Shown piece by piece: positions 13,819-20,955 of a stretch of DNA of 26,167 nt. Position 1 is the first letter of the stretch. Each line of letters begins with the position of its first letter. The DNA is from Phycisphaerae bacterium (lineage in GTDB: Bacteria; Planctomycetota; Phycisphaerae; UBA1845; Fen-1342): positions 1 to 26,167 of the forward strand of contig JAGVEP010000261.1 in the NCBI GenBank assembly GCA_020058145.1, given 5' to 3'. Under the pieces are notes generated by a model, which was not told where the DNA came from, made no database searches, and was given only the letters and a program-made list of their open reading frames with translations. Both the position numbers and the translations under genes were made by a program.

Positions 13819-14991
13819 ATGCCGTCCTTGCGGATTCAAGGCTTGGTTCGGCTCGCGAATCGCGTGCGGCGTGACCTGTCGCACACGGTATCTGTCGAGC
13901 AGCGCGAGCAACTGCGGAAGCTCGTGACCGATTCACTCAGCGAAGTCGACCGCATCCTGGCCCAACATGCCACACGGCTCAATGACCTGCCAGCGCCGAC
14001 GCGCCGCGCCTATCAGTTCCTCGCTGGTCTCAATTTCGACCAGCCAGCGCTGCAAGGCCCAGGGCCCGATGCGCCGCCGACGCCCGGGAATGTGTCACTC
14101 GTCGGCCTCGCGTCCTTCTGGCAGCGCATGCTCAACCGCGTAGCGCAACCATCCGTCGCCGAGGACTTAGCCAAGCTGCGCGACTCGATTCGTTCGGCCG
14201 GTCAGAACATCGAGCGCTACCTGCAGAACCAAGACATCAGCGCCGGCCAGCTGACGCCCCAGTCACGAGCCATTCGAAGCTGGCTGTTGTTCTTTTCGGA
14301 GCAGGAGAACTTCGACGCGTACGGGGCCGCTATCGCTCGCGCCACGCCGATCCTGGCGGCGGGGTTGGCTGCCGTGCCGCGTTTTCACCCGCCGCTGCTG
14401 GTCCAATTCCGCCCCGTCCCCGGATTATTCCGCGTGCGCGGCGGTTGCGACGGAACGCGCGTGGCACTTCCGACGCCGATGATCACCTTCGACGAAGAGC
14501 AGTTCGCGTGCGTGCGCGAGCTGATCTTTGAGGGCGGTCGCACAAAGCGGCAGGTGCTGGAGGCCATGGCTGGCGAGACCTACCAGGACGTCGTGGGCGA
14601 GCTCGACGCGCTCGCCGGTGTGCCGGAGCAAGCCAAGGGCCTGTTCCATGATCTGGCCGCGGCGTACGAGCGGGTCCGACAGTCGTATTTCGACGGCACC
14701 ATCGACCGGCCGCGCTTAACGTGGAACCACACGTTTACCGGCCGCAAGTTCGGGCATTACGACCCGATCACGGACACGGTCATGATCAGTTGCAGCCTGG
14801 ATCGTGCCGACGTCCCGGCGGTCGCGCTCGATTTCGTCATGTACCACGAACTCCTGCACAAAAGGCTCGGCGTAAGGTGGGGCGCCGGTCGCATGACCGC
14901 CCACACGCCCGAGTTCCGCGCTGCCGAACAGCGCTTCGCCCACTTTGCTGAGGCAGACGTGATCCTGAAGAAGCTGGCCCGCGCGCAATAG
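13819..14991 (+). CDS. HELLH zinc metallopeptidase, SprT-like C-terminal domain
   Basis: A 390-aa protein whose C-terminal third is a SprT/wss1-like metallopeptidase: LTWNHTFTGRKFGHYDPITDTVMIS, then the zinc site HELLH at residues 343-347 in DFVMYHELLHKRLG, and HTPEFRAAEQRF ~17 residues on, supplying the third ligand. The N-terminal ~300 residues are helical (RRDLSHTVSVEQREQLRKL onward) with no recognised domain. Start chosen at ATG 13819 because GGAGG lies 10 nt upstream. SprT-type proteases can cleave DNA-protein crosslinks; here the target is unknown. There is no signal peptide, so it acts in the cytoplasm. It ends with TAG. Confidence 0.82.
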   Translation: MPSLRIQGLVRLANRVRRDLSHTVSVEQREQLRKLVTDSLSEVDRILAQHATRLNDLPAPTRRAYQFLAGLNFDQPALQGPGPDAPPTPGNVSLVGLASFWQRMLNRVAQPSVAEDLAKLRDSIRSAGQNIERYLQNQDISAGQLTPQSRAIRSWLLFFSEQENFDAYGAAIARATPILAAGLAAVPRFHPPLLVQFRPVPGLFRVRGGCDGTRVALPTPMITFDEEQFACVRELIFEGGRTKRQVLEAMAGETYQDVVGELDALAGVPEQAKGLFHDLAAAYERVRQSYFDGTIDRPRLTWNHTFTGRKFGHYDPITDTVMISCSLDRADVPAVALDFVMYHELLHKRLGVRWGAGRMTAHTPEFRAAEQRFAHFAEADVILKKLARAQ

Positions 14992-15400
14992 CAGTTAGGC
15001 ACCATGAGTTGACCCATTTCCATGAAGCAGGTCGCTCCGGTCCCCAGGGGCGCAGCCGGAAAGGCGGCCTATCGCAACAGAACAGATGCTCCGGCGCGGG
15101 ACCTCGCGCACGGGACCTTGTTAAAAAACAGCCCATGCCGCCCGGCCCAAACGACCAGTGCACCAAAAACCCGGCGAAATCGGCCGATTCGCACGCAGCA
15201 CGCCTGATTCCGCAGCAAGACGAGCGCTGCGCCACGGCTGGTTGTCGAGGGCGGAAATGGCGCAGTTCGGAGGGCATTTCCCTTTACGATCTGCGGTCCG
15301 CTACCGGGCGCCCCGAATCGGCGGTTTGCCGACGAGCAACCGCCAAGAACGCTCGTAACGACCGTTTCCTGGTGCCACCCATAGGCACCGAGGGCTTGGC
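14992..15400. other. 409-bp stretch without a supported gene
   Basis: It lies between convergent genes. I see no frame with a ribosome site. It holds a GGTGCC/GGCACC hairpin (15371-15389), two GGGACC boxes near 15098-15118 and, on the minus strand, a T6 run near 15122-15127 that could end archaeal-style transcripts. Region of the apparent switch from bacterial-like to archaeal-like gene content. Confidence 0.4.
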
Positions 15401-15814
15401 TCATGAACTGTTAGGCGTTGCACCGGCTCCGGCCCCGACTGGAGCAGACGGCACGACCACGTCAATCTGATGCGGCTCAGGGTCCAGGACCACGCGCTCG
15501 TTCGAGTCACTGTACCACTCGAAGTACGGGTAATCGGTCCATTCTTGCGGCGGAAAGCCCGCTGTCATGTTCCCGGCCTGACCGGTCTGGCGGAGCGCGA
15601 ACCCCTTCATCTCTCGCACAGCTTCTGCCTCTGTTCCATTGTACCTTCCCTTCAGAACCACCTTGGTCCCACGGATATCGGTTCGAAAGTCGCCGTTCAG
15701 TGCGACGACGACCTTCTCCGGCAACCCTGCGAAACGAAGCCAGCCAGTGACTTGGCCAGCGCTTGTATTATCGAGCTCGCCTTCCAGCAGGTACTTGTTC
15801 GGTCTCCACGTCAT
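15401..15814 (-). CDS. Two-copy family protein (137 aa), paralog of 5964-6695
   Basis: MTWRPNKYLLEGELDNT, GQVTGWLRFAGL, RTDIRGTKV, RQTGQAGNMTAG, PPQEW and YPYFEWYSDSNERVVL align with the left-half copy. Start at ATG 15814, with GGAGGTGA 4 nt upstream; the upstream extension to 15949 lacks a ribosome site. The protein ends soon after the shared domain (APVGAGAGATPNSS tail), so the core domain is ~120 residues and probably a compact beta-rich fold. It follows the winged-helix gene after a 97-bp gap containing a two-way hairpin leader. Function unknown. Confidence 0.78.
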   Translation of the reverse strand: MTWRPNKYLLEGELDNTSAGQVTGWLRFAGLPEKVVVALNGDFRTDIRGTKVVLKGRYNGTEAEAVREMKGFALRQTGQAGNMTAGFPPQEWTDYPYFEWYSDSNERVVLDPEPHQIDVVVPSAPVGAGAGATPNSS

Positions 15815-15830
15815 ATTCTCACCTCCGTAT

Positions 15831-15867
15831 GTGCCGACAACGGCACGTCTCAGCCTGGAGACGTGCC
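15831..15867 (-). promoter_or_regulatory. Leader with mutually exclusive hairpins, ahead of 137-aa gene
   Basis: On the minus strand, GGCACGTCTC (15867-15858) pairs perfectly with GAGACGTGCC (15851-15842) across a 6-nt loop. The 3' arm of that hairpin can instead pair, via GTGCCG (15846-15841), with CGGCAC (15836-15831) across a 4-nt loop. The second hairpin ends 4 nt before the GGAGGTGA ribosome site. The layout mirrors 6708-6751, although loop and flank sequences differ. Confidence 0.6.
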
Positions 15868-15911
15868 GGGCGGCCTCAGCGTATGCATTAGAAACAGGAA
15901 GCGCGGCAGAC

Positions 15912-16328
15912 TTATCGCAAGGTCTGAGCAAGGGCCTCCTCCTTGGCAACTTGCTCTGGCAACGCCGTGCGCCGCCACTGGTCGATCTGCTGGGCCATCT
16001 GTCGCAATCCCGTACTCAGCCGACTAGAAAGTACCCAGCCCTCCGGGCCGCCGTAGCGGCGGTGCATCCATGTAACTCGTTCGATCAGGCCCAGCGCCGC
16101 CAGCTTGGCACGCGTGCGCTCGATGGTTCGGCGTGAGATCGCGAACTCACGTTCGAGCGCGGTGAACGAAGCCATCGGCTCCCGAGTCGCCCGCAGAAGA
16201 AGGAGCATCCTGGCCGCGGCGTACTGCTGGTTGCGATTGCCTGGGACCAATGCCGCGACCAGCTCGGTCACGTCGGCGATCTGCCTCACGCGGCGCCAAC
16301 CAAACCTGATCTTGGCTGTGCCGCTCAA
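15912..16328 (-). CDS. Winged-helix DNA-binding protein
   Basis: A 138-aa basic protein with a winged helix-turn-helix: REPMASFTALEREFAISRRTIERTRAKLAALGLIERV, where the second helix is the recognition helix, followed by a short wing (VTWMHRRYGGPEGWVL). It starts with TTG at 16328, overlapping the preceding stop as TTGA, with GGTGA 8 nt upstream. It is the last of four coupled genes transcribed from the TATA promoter at 17714-17721 and is the best candidate for the operon's own regulator. Confidence 0.72.
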   Translation of the reverse strand: MSGTAKIRFGWRRVRQIADVTELVAALVPGNRNQQYAAARMLLLLRATREPMASFTALEREFAISRRTIERTRAKLAALGLIERVTWMHRRYGGPEGWVLSSRLSTGLRQMAQQIDQWRRTALPEQVAKEEALAQTLR

Positions 16329-16717
16329 TTCCGGTCACCGCCGGCAGCTTCATCATGTCGGTGCGCCGAGCTCAGCGAGTCAGCCGGCTGGAAGCCGAGA
16401 CCCAGGATCTCCTGCCGCAGCGCGTAGCGCTCCTTGCTGATCCGGATCGCGTAGTCGCGTAGCTGGGTCCCGAAGATCGTTTCGATGAGCAGAATCGTCT
16501 CGAAGGCCGAGACATACTGGTGGTTGAACAGGCGCCAGAACCGCCAACGGACGCCCTGGCGGGACACGCGGAACGCCTGGCAGATGCGTTGGCCATACGT
16601 TCCGCGCAGCACCATGTAACTCGGTCGGCCGCTGCGGAACTCGACAGTCAAATCACGCGATTCCATCAGCTGCTTCAAGTTCTGCAGGAACTCCTTGTCC
16701 TTCTCGGTCAGCGCCAC
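16325..16717 (-). CDS. Hypothetical protein, 130 aa
   Basis: A basic protein with a central GRPSYMVLRGTYGQRICQAFRVSRQGVRWRFWRLFNHQYVSAFETILLIETIFGTQLR core, which reads as helices including a probable helix-turn-helix (ICQAFRVSRQGVRWRF). The start is taken at GTG 16717 (GGTGA 7 nt upstream), which overlaps the previous gene by 65 bp; ATG 16666 would reduce this to 14 bp. The same RPSY-x-VLR/RQGVRWR pattern seems to recur next to zinc-ribbon proteins in plasmid-like DNA, but I cannot name the family. It may be DNA-binding. Confidence 0.62.
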   Translation of the reverse strand: MALTEKDKEFLQNLKQLMESRDLTVEFRSGRPSYMVLRGTYGQRICQAFRVSRQGVRWRFWRLFNHQYVSAFETILLIETIFGTQLRDYAIRISKERYALRQEILGLGFQPADSLSSAHRHDEAAGGDRN

Positions 16718-17432
16718 GTCGAATCACCATGATGTCGGCCCCGTTCTGCCGAAGCTCCACCAGCCCGGCATGGGCCATGAAAATGAGCGCGATAAAGCGC
16801 CAGATACGGTCCAAACGCGCGTTCTCGACGAGCGTCGGGATCTCGTCGAAGCCGGTTTCGACCGCACTTGTGTTCGCCTCCAGATGCGATTGGTAGCGGT
16901 TCAGATCAAAGCCCTTCCGTGCCAACGGAAGCCAGGCCACCAGCTCACTGGGCATGGCCAGCCCGTTCAGCGCGTCGATGAGGCCAGGTACGGTCTCCAG
17001 CTCCGCTGCTGCCGGTGTCAGCACCGCCGAGCGGCACTCGATCGCGACCGCGCGGGTCTCTGCCTGTCGCTCGCGGCGCCGCTCTCGTGATTGGGCCATG
17101 CGCTCGCGGAAATACGCGGCATCGAAAGCGCGGCCATCGAAGATGAACCGTGAGCGCACGTCAGCCCCACAACGCTGACACCGATAGCGACAAACGCGCA
17201 GCCGAACCCGCCCGTTGCACGTTGAGCAGACCTGGAAAGCGACTGTCGGATCGAACACCCGCTTACACTGCACGCACCGGCAGCGGCTTTCGCCCAGCAT
17301 GACGAGGGCTCCGCCGCAGTCCGGGCAAGCGCAGCCGGACAGCATCACCTCGTAGTAATAGCCGCGCGCGTGGGCCACAAGAGTCTCCACCGCATGCGCA
17401 AGGTCAAACGCTAGCCGGATGATCTCTTTCAA
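16653..17432 (-). CDS. Multi-zinc-ribbon protein
   Basis: A 259-aa protein. Residues ~32-100 contain eight cysteines in four CxxC pairs: CPDC, CVQC, CSTC and CQRC, forming two zinc ribbons (or a rubredoxin-like double ribbon) with VMLGESRCRC and RLRVCRYRC connecting strands. A highly basic helix follows (ERMAQSRERRRERQAE), and the C-terminal half is helical and acidic. TTG start at 17432 overlaps the previous stop (TTGA). The combination suggests a nucleic-acid-binding or transcription-associated factor of an archaeal-type element; no enzymatic motif is visible. Confidence 0.75.
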   Translation of the reverse strand: MKEIIRLAFDLAHAVETLVAHARGYYYEVMLSGCACPDCGGALVMLGESRCRCVQCKRVFDPTVAFQVCSTCNGRVRLRVCRYRCQRCGADVRSRFIFDGRAFDAAYFRERMAQSRERRRERQAETRAVAIECRSAVLTPAAAELETVPGLIDALNGLAMPSELVAWLPLARKGFDLNRYQSHLEANTSAVETGFDEIPTLVENARLDRIWRFIALIFMAHAGLVELRQNGADIMVIRRGADREGQGVPAELEAADGIA

Positions 17433-17677
17433 GGTGCTGCCCCAGACGTCGTACCCGAGCGTTCCGGCGAGGGCGTCGGCGCACTTTCAGCGGTCTCCGT
17501 CGGCGCCGCCCCCGCGGGCCCGTCTGTTCCCACGGCCTGCTGGCTCCTGGGCGTGAACTTGCGACGACAGGCCTTGCAGCGCCGGATGCGGCGTACGCCC
17601 ATCGTCTTGGTCTTGCGGACCCCCTTGCCGGTCGTGTCTGACGACCCGCAGTACGGGCACTTGAACGGTCTCCCCAT
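17429..17677 (-). CDS. Small zinc-ribbon protein
   Basis: An 82-aa protein with MGRPFKCPYCGSSDTTGKG, then CKACRRKFTPR, a four-cysteine zinc ribbon of the kind found at the N-terminus of IS1 InsA-type transposases and in archaeal transcription-related small proteins. The C-terminal half is disordered Pro/Ser/Thr-rich. ATG start at 17677 with GAGGTGAT 6 nt upstream. It is the first gene of the leftward operon from the TATA box at 17714-17721. No transposase catalytic domain is nearby, so I do not treat it as an insertion-sequence gene. Confidence 0.72.
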   Translation of the reverse strand: MGRPFKCPYCGSSDTTGKGVRKTKTMGVRRIRRCKACRRKFTPRSQQAVGTDGPAGAAPTETAESAPTPSPERSGTTSGAAP

Positions 17678-17687
17678 GCAAAATCAC

Positions 17688-17745
17688 CTCACGGGACCAG
17701 GAGGTCGGCGCTGCTTATAAACCTTTGTCACCCCTGTCCCGTGAG
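17688..17745. promoter_or_regulatory. 10-bp inverted repeat centred on the TATA box
   Basis: CTCACGGGAC (17688-17697) and GTCCCGTGAG (17736-17745) form a perfect 10-bp inverted repeat. Its centre (17716.5) is within 1 bp of the centre of the minus-strand TATA box. A dimeric repressor bound to both arms would cover the promoter. Confidence 0.6.
17714..17727 (-). promoter_or_regulatory. Archaeal-type BRE/TATA promoter, zinc-ribbon operon
   Basis: On the minus strand ACAAAGG precedes TTTATAAG (17721-17714), a purine-rich BRE plus TATA layout. The start codon at 17677 is ~40 bp downstream, so a start site ~25 bp after the TATA would leave a short leader carrying the GAGGTGAT ribosome site. Confidence 0.7.
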
Positions 17746-17782
17746 ACCTGCGCGCCGGAAGCGCCACGTCCCGCGGTCCCGA

Positions 17783-17798
17783 CCGAAAACTATATAAG
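17783..17798 (+). promoter_or_regulatory. Archaeal-type BRE/TATA promoter, 17831-20535 operon
   Basis: CCGAAAAC followed by TATATAAG (17791-17798) is a near-ideal archaeal BRE/TATA. The ATG at 17831 lies ~36 bp downstream, leaving a ~10-nt leader that holds GGGTGAT. It is divergent from the TATA at 17714-17721. Confidence 0.75.
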
Positions 17799-17830
17799 TC
17801 GGGGCGTATTTACTACCCGCGGGTGATACC

Positions 17831-18430
17831 ATGAACTTCGATAACATTTCCCAACCGGCTGGAGTGCCGTACCACAGACCTTCTTACTATTACTTATACA
17901 AGCGCGCCCGACCGTATCTCTATTCACAGCCGCAGGCGTACGTCGCCGCCCCGGAGCCGCGCTACGAGGGACTTCCTCTTGCGTCTCACCGAGTGCGATC
18001 AAGCATCGACGAGGGCCCACAGACCGTGGAGGACCTCGTCGAGCAGGGCTACTTCGCGGCGCCAGTGCGCGACGCAGAGACCGCCGTGCTTGGGGATCGA
18101 CAGGACACCTCCTGGCTCGCGCTGGATGACGTCCTTTCCCAGATCCGGCACCGTCACGACATCTACCGCCAGAACATGCTCGAACTGGAATGGGCCAAGT
18201 GCTACGCCTTCAACGATTTGGCCCGCCAGGGCTGGCCTGCTTCCGAAGAACAGCACGCCCTCTACCAGAGGCGCCTGCAGGACCTGCACAGCGAGCAGCG
18301 CCTGGAGCGCGTCCGCTTCTGGAGCGATGTCTCGCGTGTGCGACTACTCATTCCACCGTCTGCTCAGCAGTACCTCTCTGCACTGCGTAAGACCCAAATT
18401 CTGGGCCTGGATGGGGTTGATCAACCGTGA
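17831..18430 (+). CDS. Hypothetical protein, 199 aa
   Basis: The N-terminus is rich in Tyr and Pro (YHRPSYYYLYKRARPYLY), the middle and C-terminal parts are long amphipathic helices with heptad-like spacing (DDVLSQIRHRHDIYRQNMLELEWAKCYAFN, RLQDLHSEQRLERVRFW). No membrane span or catalytic motif is visible. GGGTGAT precedes ATG 17831. The stop overlaps the start of the HerA-like gene by GTGA, so the two proteins are probably made in fixed proportion and may interact. I do not recognise the family. Confidence 0.75.
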   Translation: MNFDNISQPAGVPYHRPSYYYLYKRARPYLYSQPQAYVAAPEPRYEGLPLASHRVRSSIDEGPQTVEDLVEQGYFAAPVRDAETAVLGDRQDTSWLALDDVLSQIRHRHDIYRQNMLELEWAKCYAFNDLARQGWPASEEQHALYQRRLQDLHSEQRLERVRFWSDVSRVRLLIPPSAQQYLSALRKTQILGLDGVDQP

Positions 18431-20535
18431 TCCTCCGCGTGCAGGAACTGTGTCGCAAGCTCAAGCCCGTTCTGGGCGACAGGATTGACCGTCTCTGGAA
18501 GGTCTACCTGGCCGAGTCTGACGCAGCCGGCCGCGCCGAGATCGAGCAGACCCTCGAGTTGCTGGCCGCCAAGCATCTGGGCAGCAGCTATCAGCCCGAC
18601 CGTTCGCCGTTCCCGCCGCCGTCGGAGGCGTTCGCGCGCTCTGGCGACATCGTCGTGGGTACGGTCACGTATGGCAATCATGCCCTCTATCCGTTCTTAC
18701 TCAGGAGTGTTCGCCTGAAGGAACATATTCTCATTGCGGGGCGAAGTGGCTCCGGCAAGACCAATCTCACGTTCGTTCTTATGCACGGCATCATGGCCCG
18801 CGGCATCAAGGTCCTGGCGCTGGACTGGAAGCGCGGGTACCGCGACCTGCTGCCACTTCGGTCTGATCTTCTCGTTTACACGGTGGGCCGTGATGTCGCC
18901 CCGTTCCGCTTCAACCCCCTCATTCCGCCGCCCGGCTGCGAGCCCAACGTGTGGATCAAGCTGATCGTTGACGTCATGGCTTCCGCCTACTACGGCGGCG
19001 AAGGGGTCATCAGTCTCCTCGTTGGCGGTCTCGACCAGCTGTACCGCGACGCCGGCGCTTATAGCGGCCAGCCATCCCGCTGGCCGACCGTGATCGAGCT
19101 TCTGAACTGGTTGCGCTCCGTCAGGCTCAGGGGCCGGGCCGCCATGTGGCAGGCCTCCGCCGAACGTATTCTCGTAGCTCTCACGTACGGCGAGTTCAGC
19201 TCCGTCGTCAACACGCAGAATAACGCGCCCGTCCGCGAACTCCTGGATCACAACGTGATCTTGGAGATGGACGGGCTCTCCAGCAACTCCGACCGGACGA
19301 TGTTTTCCGAGGCGCTAACGCTCTACTTATACCGCTACCGCCTGGCCCACGGGCCGCAGGCGCGGCTGACGAATCTCATCGTCATCGAAGAGGCTCACAA
19401 CCTGCTGCTGCAGAAGGCCCCCGAGGCCCGCGAGTCGGTCCTCGAAAACACCATCCGCATGATCCGACAGTACGGACTGGGCTACGTGTTCGTGGACCAG
19501 TCGGCCTCGCTCTTGAGCAAGGTCGCCTTCGCCAACTCCTATGCGACCCTTGCCCTGAGCCAGAAGCTTCGCGGGGATGTCCAGGCCATCGCCGGCGCGA
19601 TGAACCTCAGTGATGAGCAGCGCGAGGCGTTGACGACGCTGCCCATTGGCACGGCCGTCGTGCGCCTGGCGGATGAGTTTCCTGAACCATTCCTGGTGCG
19701 CGTTCCGCGGTGCCTGATCCACGAAGGATCGGTATCCGATGCGCAAGTCAGGGCCCACATGGGACCTTATCTCAGTATTTCCGAGCCGTGCGAGCCTCCG
19801 ACCGCGCACAGCGAAGCGATCACGCCGATTCCGGTCCCGGATAGGTCTCACAAGAAGAATCCCCACCCACCATCCCCCGGTAACGTACCCGTGGTTGAAC
19901 CGGAAGGTTCAACTGAGAACGTAGACAACCCACCGCCCTCAGAAGCGCCGGACCTGTCCCGTGAGGCGGTTCGATTCCTTGCGGACATCGCGGCCCAGCC
20001 GCTGTCAACCACCGTCTCCCGGTACCAACGTTTGCACCTCTCGCGGCGTAAGGGCAACGCGATTCGTCACGATCTCGCCCAGGCCACCCTGATCGCGGCC
20101 GTGGCCATCGCCACGCGGGCCGGCCAGGTCGTCTTGTACGAGCTCACCGACTGGGGCCGTACGGCGTGCCAGCGGCTCGGGCTCGATCCGGGACCTGTGC
20201 CCCGCGCGAGCCTCGAACACCGCTTCTGGGTTGACCGCGCCGCGGCGTTCTTCGAGGACCGCGGCTACGACGTGAAACACGAACAGCTCTTGCCTGGCGA
20301 CGGGGTTATCGACGTTCTCGCCGAGCGCCCCGGCGACCGGATCGCCATCGAAATCGAGACCGGCAAGTCGGACATCGCGGCGAACCTCACCAAGTTGCGG
20401 GCCCGCGGCTTCGACCGAATCGTGCTCCTGGCCACGTCGCCCGCCGCGGTTACCGCTTGTCAGCGGGCCATGGCGAGCGCTGTCAGCGACCAGCAGCCGA
20501 CGATCGAGCTTCGCACATGGCTCGATATATCGTGA
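18427..20535 (+). CDS. HerA/FtsK-like ATPase fused to winged helix and PD-(D/E)xK-like nuclease
   Basis: A 702-aa protein. Residues ~95-430 form a HerA-type (DUF87-like) ATPase: Walker A GRSGSGKT (105-112), Walker B NLIVIEEAH (316-324), a YVFVDQSASLLS segment where HerA proteins keep their sensor-like Gln, and a TTLPIGTAVV turn near the end. Residues ~450-508 are a Pro-rich linker. Residues ~510-590 look like a winged helix. Residues ~598-690 resemble a restriction-endonuclease fold: GDGVIDVLAE (Asp 629) and IAIEIETGKS (Glu 642/644, Lys 647). GTG start at 18427. HerA proteins pump DNA; archaeal HerA normally partners the separate NurA nuclease, so the fusion suggests a single-chain DNA translocase-nuclease for conjugation, packaging or defence. 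Confidence 0.88.
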   Translation: MILRVQELCRKLKPVLGDRIDRLWKVYLAESDAAGRAEIEQTLELLAAKHLGSSYQPDRSPFPPPSEAFARSGDIVVGTVTYGNHALYPFLLRSVRLKEHILIAGRSGSGKTNLTFVLMHGIMARGIKVLALDWKRGYRDLLPLRSDLLVYTVGRDVAPFRFNPLIPPPGCEPNVWIKLIVDVMASAYYGGEGVISLLVGGLDQLYRDAGAYSGQPSRWPTVIELLNWLRSVRLRGRAAMWQASAERILVALTYGEFSSVVNTQNNAPVRELLDHNVILEMDGLSSNSDRTMFSEALTLYLYRYRLAHGPQARLTNLIVIEEAHNLLLQKAPEARESVLENTIRMIRQYGLGYVFVDQSASLLSKVAFANSYATLALSQKLRGDVQAIAGAMNLSDEQREALTTLPIGTAVVRLADEFPEPFLVRVPRCLIHEGSVSDAQVRAHMGPYLSISEPCEPPTAHSEAITPIPVPDRSHKKNPHPPSPGNVPVVEPEGSTENVDNPPPSEAPDLSREAVRFLADIAAQPLSTTVSRYQRLHLSRRKGNAIRHDLAQATLIAAVAIATRAGQVVLYELTDWGRTACQRLGLDPGPVPRASLEHRFWVDRAAAFFEDRGYDVKHEQLLPGDGVIDVLAERPGDRIAIEIETGKSDIAANLTKLRARGFDRIVLLATSPAAVTACQRAMASAVSDQQPTIELRTWLDIS

Positions 20536-20559
20536 ATACCAAGGAGAGTGTTCTGAGAA

Positions 20560-20955
20560 TCAGTAAGGCCGCTCGCCTATATCACCGTGGTGGGCGACCC
20601 GATCTTCTGCCGCGCCCGGCTCGTAGCCGCTGGACGATGCACCACCGCTCGCGCCCACGGGACGCCGGCCAAACAACTCGTCGAGAATTCGGTAGGCCGT
20701 CGCGGTCCTCAGCAGAAGTGCATCCGCATCGATTTGCGCTGCCCGTGAGGCAGCGCGAGTCCACGGTTCAAGACCGTACCCAATCGCGTACGGGTCTTCA
20801 TGCAACGGCCGCTCATAATCCCAGGGCCCGGCGTACACGTACTGATCGGCGGGCAACCGGCCATACGGACCCAGCAGGGCTCGGACCAATTCGTCAACGC
20901 AGCAGTCTGTGACCGCCTGCTGCCTTCCATGTCCGTTCACGCCGCCGCCGCTCAC
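20560..20955 (-). CDS. Hypothetical protein, 131 aa
   Basis: A protein with a CCVDELVRALLGPYGRLP N-terminal helix and a second helix (AAQIDADALLLRTATAYRILDELFG), and a disordered Gly/Ser-rich C-terminus. It starts at GTG 20955, overlapping the membrane protein's stop by GTGA. It converges on the HerA-like gene, ending 24 bp from it. The operon position suggests it assists the membrane coiled-coil protein; I know of no homolog with a function. Confidence 0.58.
   Translation of the reverse strand: MSGGGVNGHGRQQAVTDCCVDELVRALLGPYGRLPADQYVYAGPWDYERPLHEDPYAIGYGLEPWTRAASRAAQIDADALLLRTATAYRILDELFGRRPVGASGGASSSGYEPGAAEDRVAHHGDIGERPY

Noticed and set aside
14991..15417. Two GTTAGGC sites that resemble integron attC core sites
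   Set aside because: Neither site has the matching inverse core (RYYYAAC) and paired arms needed for an attC hairpin, and no integron integrase is present.
17429..17677. IS1-type transposase gene (InsA) from the zinc ribbon
   Set aside because: Only the four-cysteine ribbon is present; there is no catalytic partner, terminal repeat or target duplication nearby, and the gene is coupled to a larger zinc-ribbon protein.
20740..20815. tRNA-like T-arm (GGTTCAAGACC) within 20740-20815
   Set aside because: No acceptor stem, D-arm or anticodon arm can be folded around it, and it lies inside a credible minus-strand protein frame.
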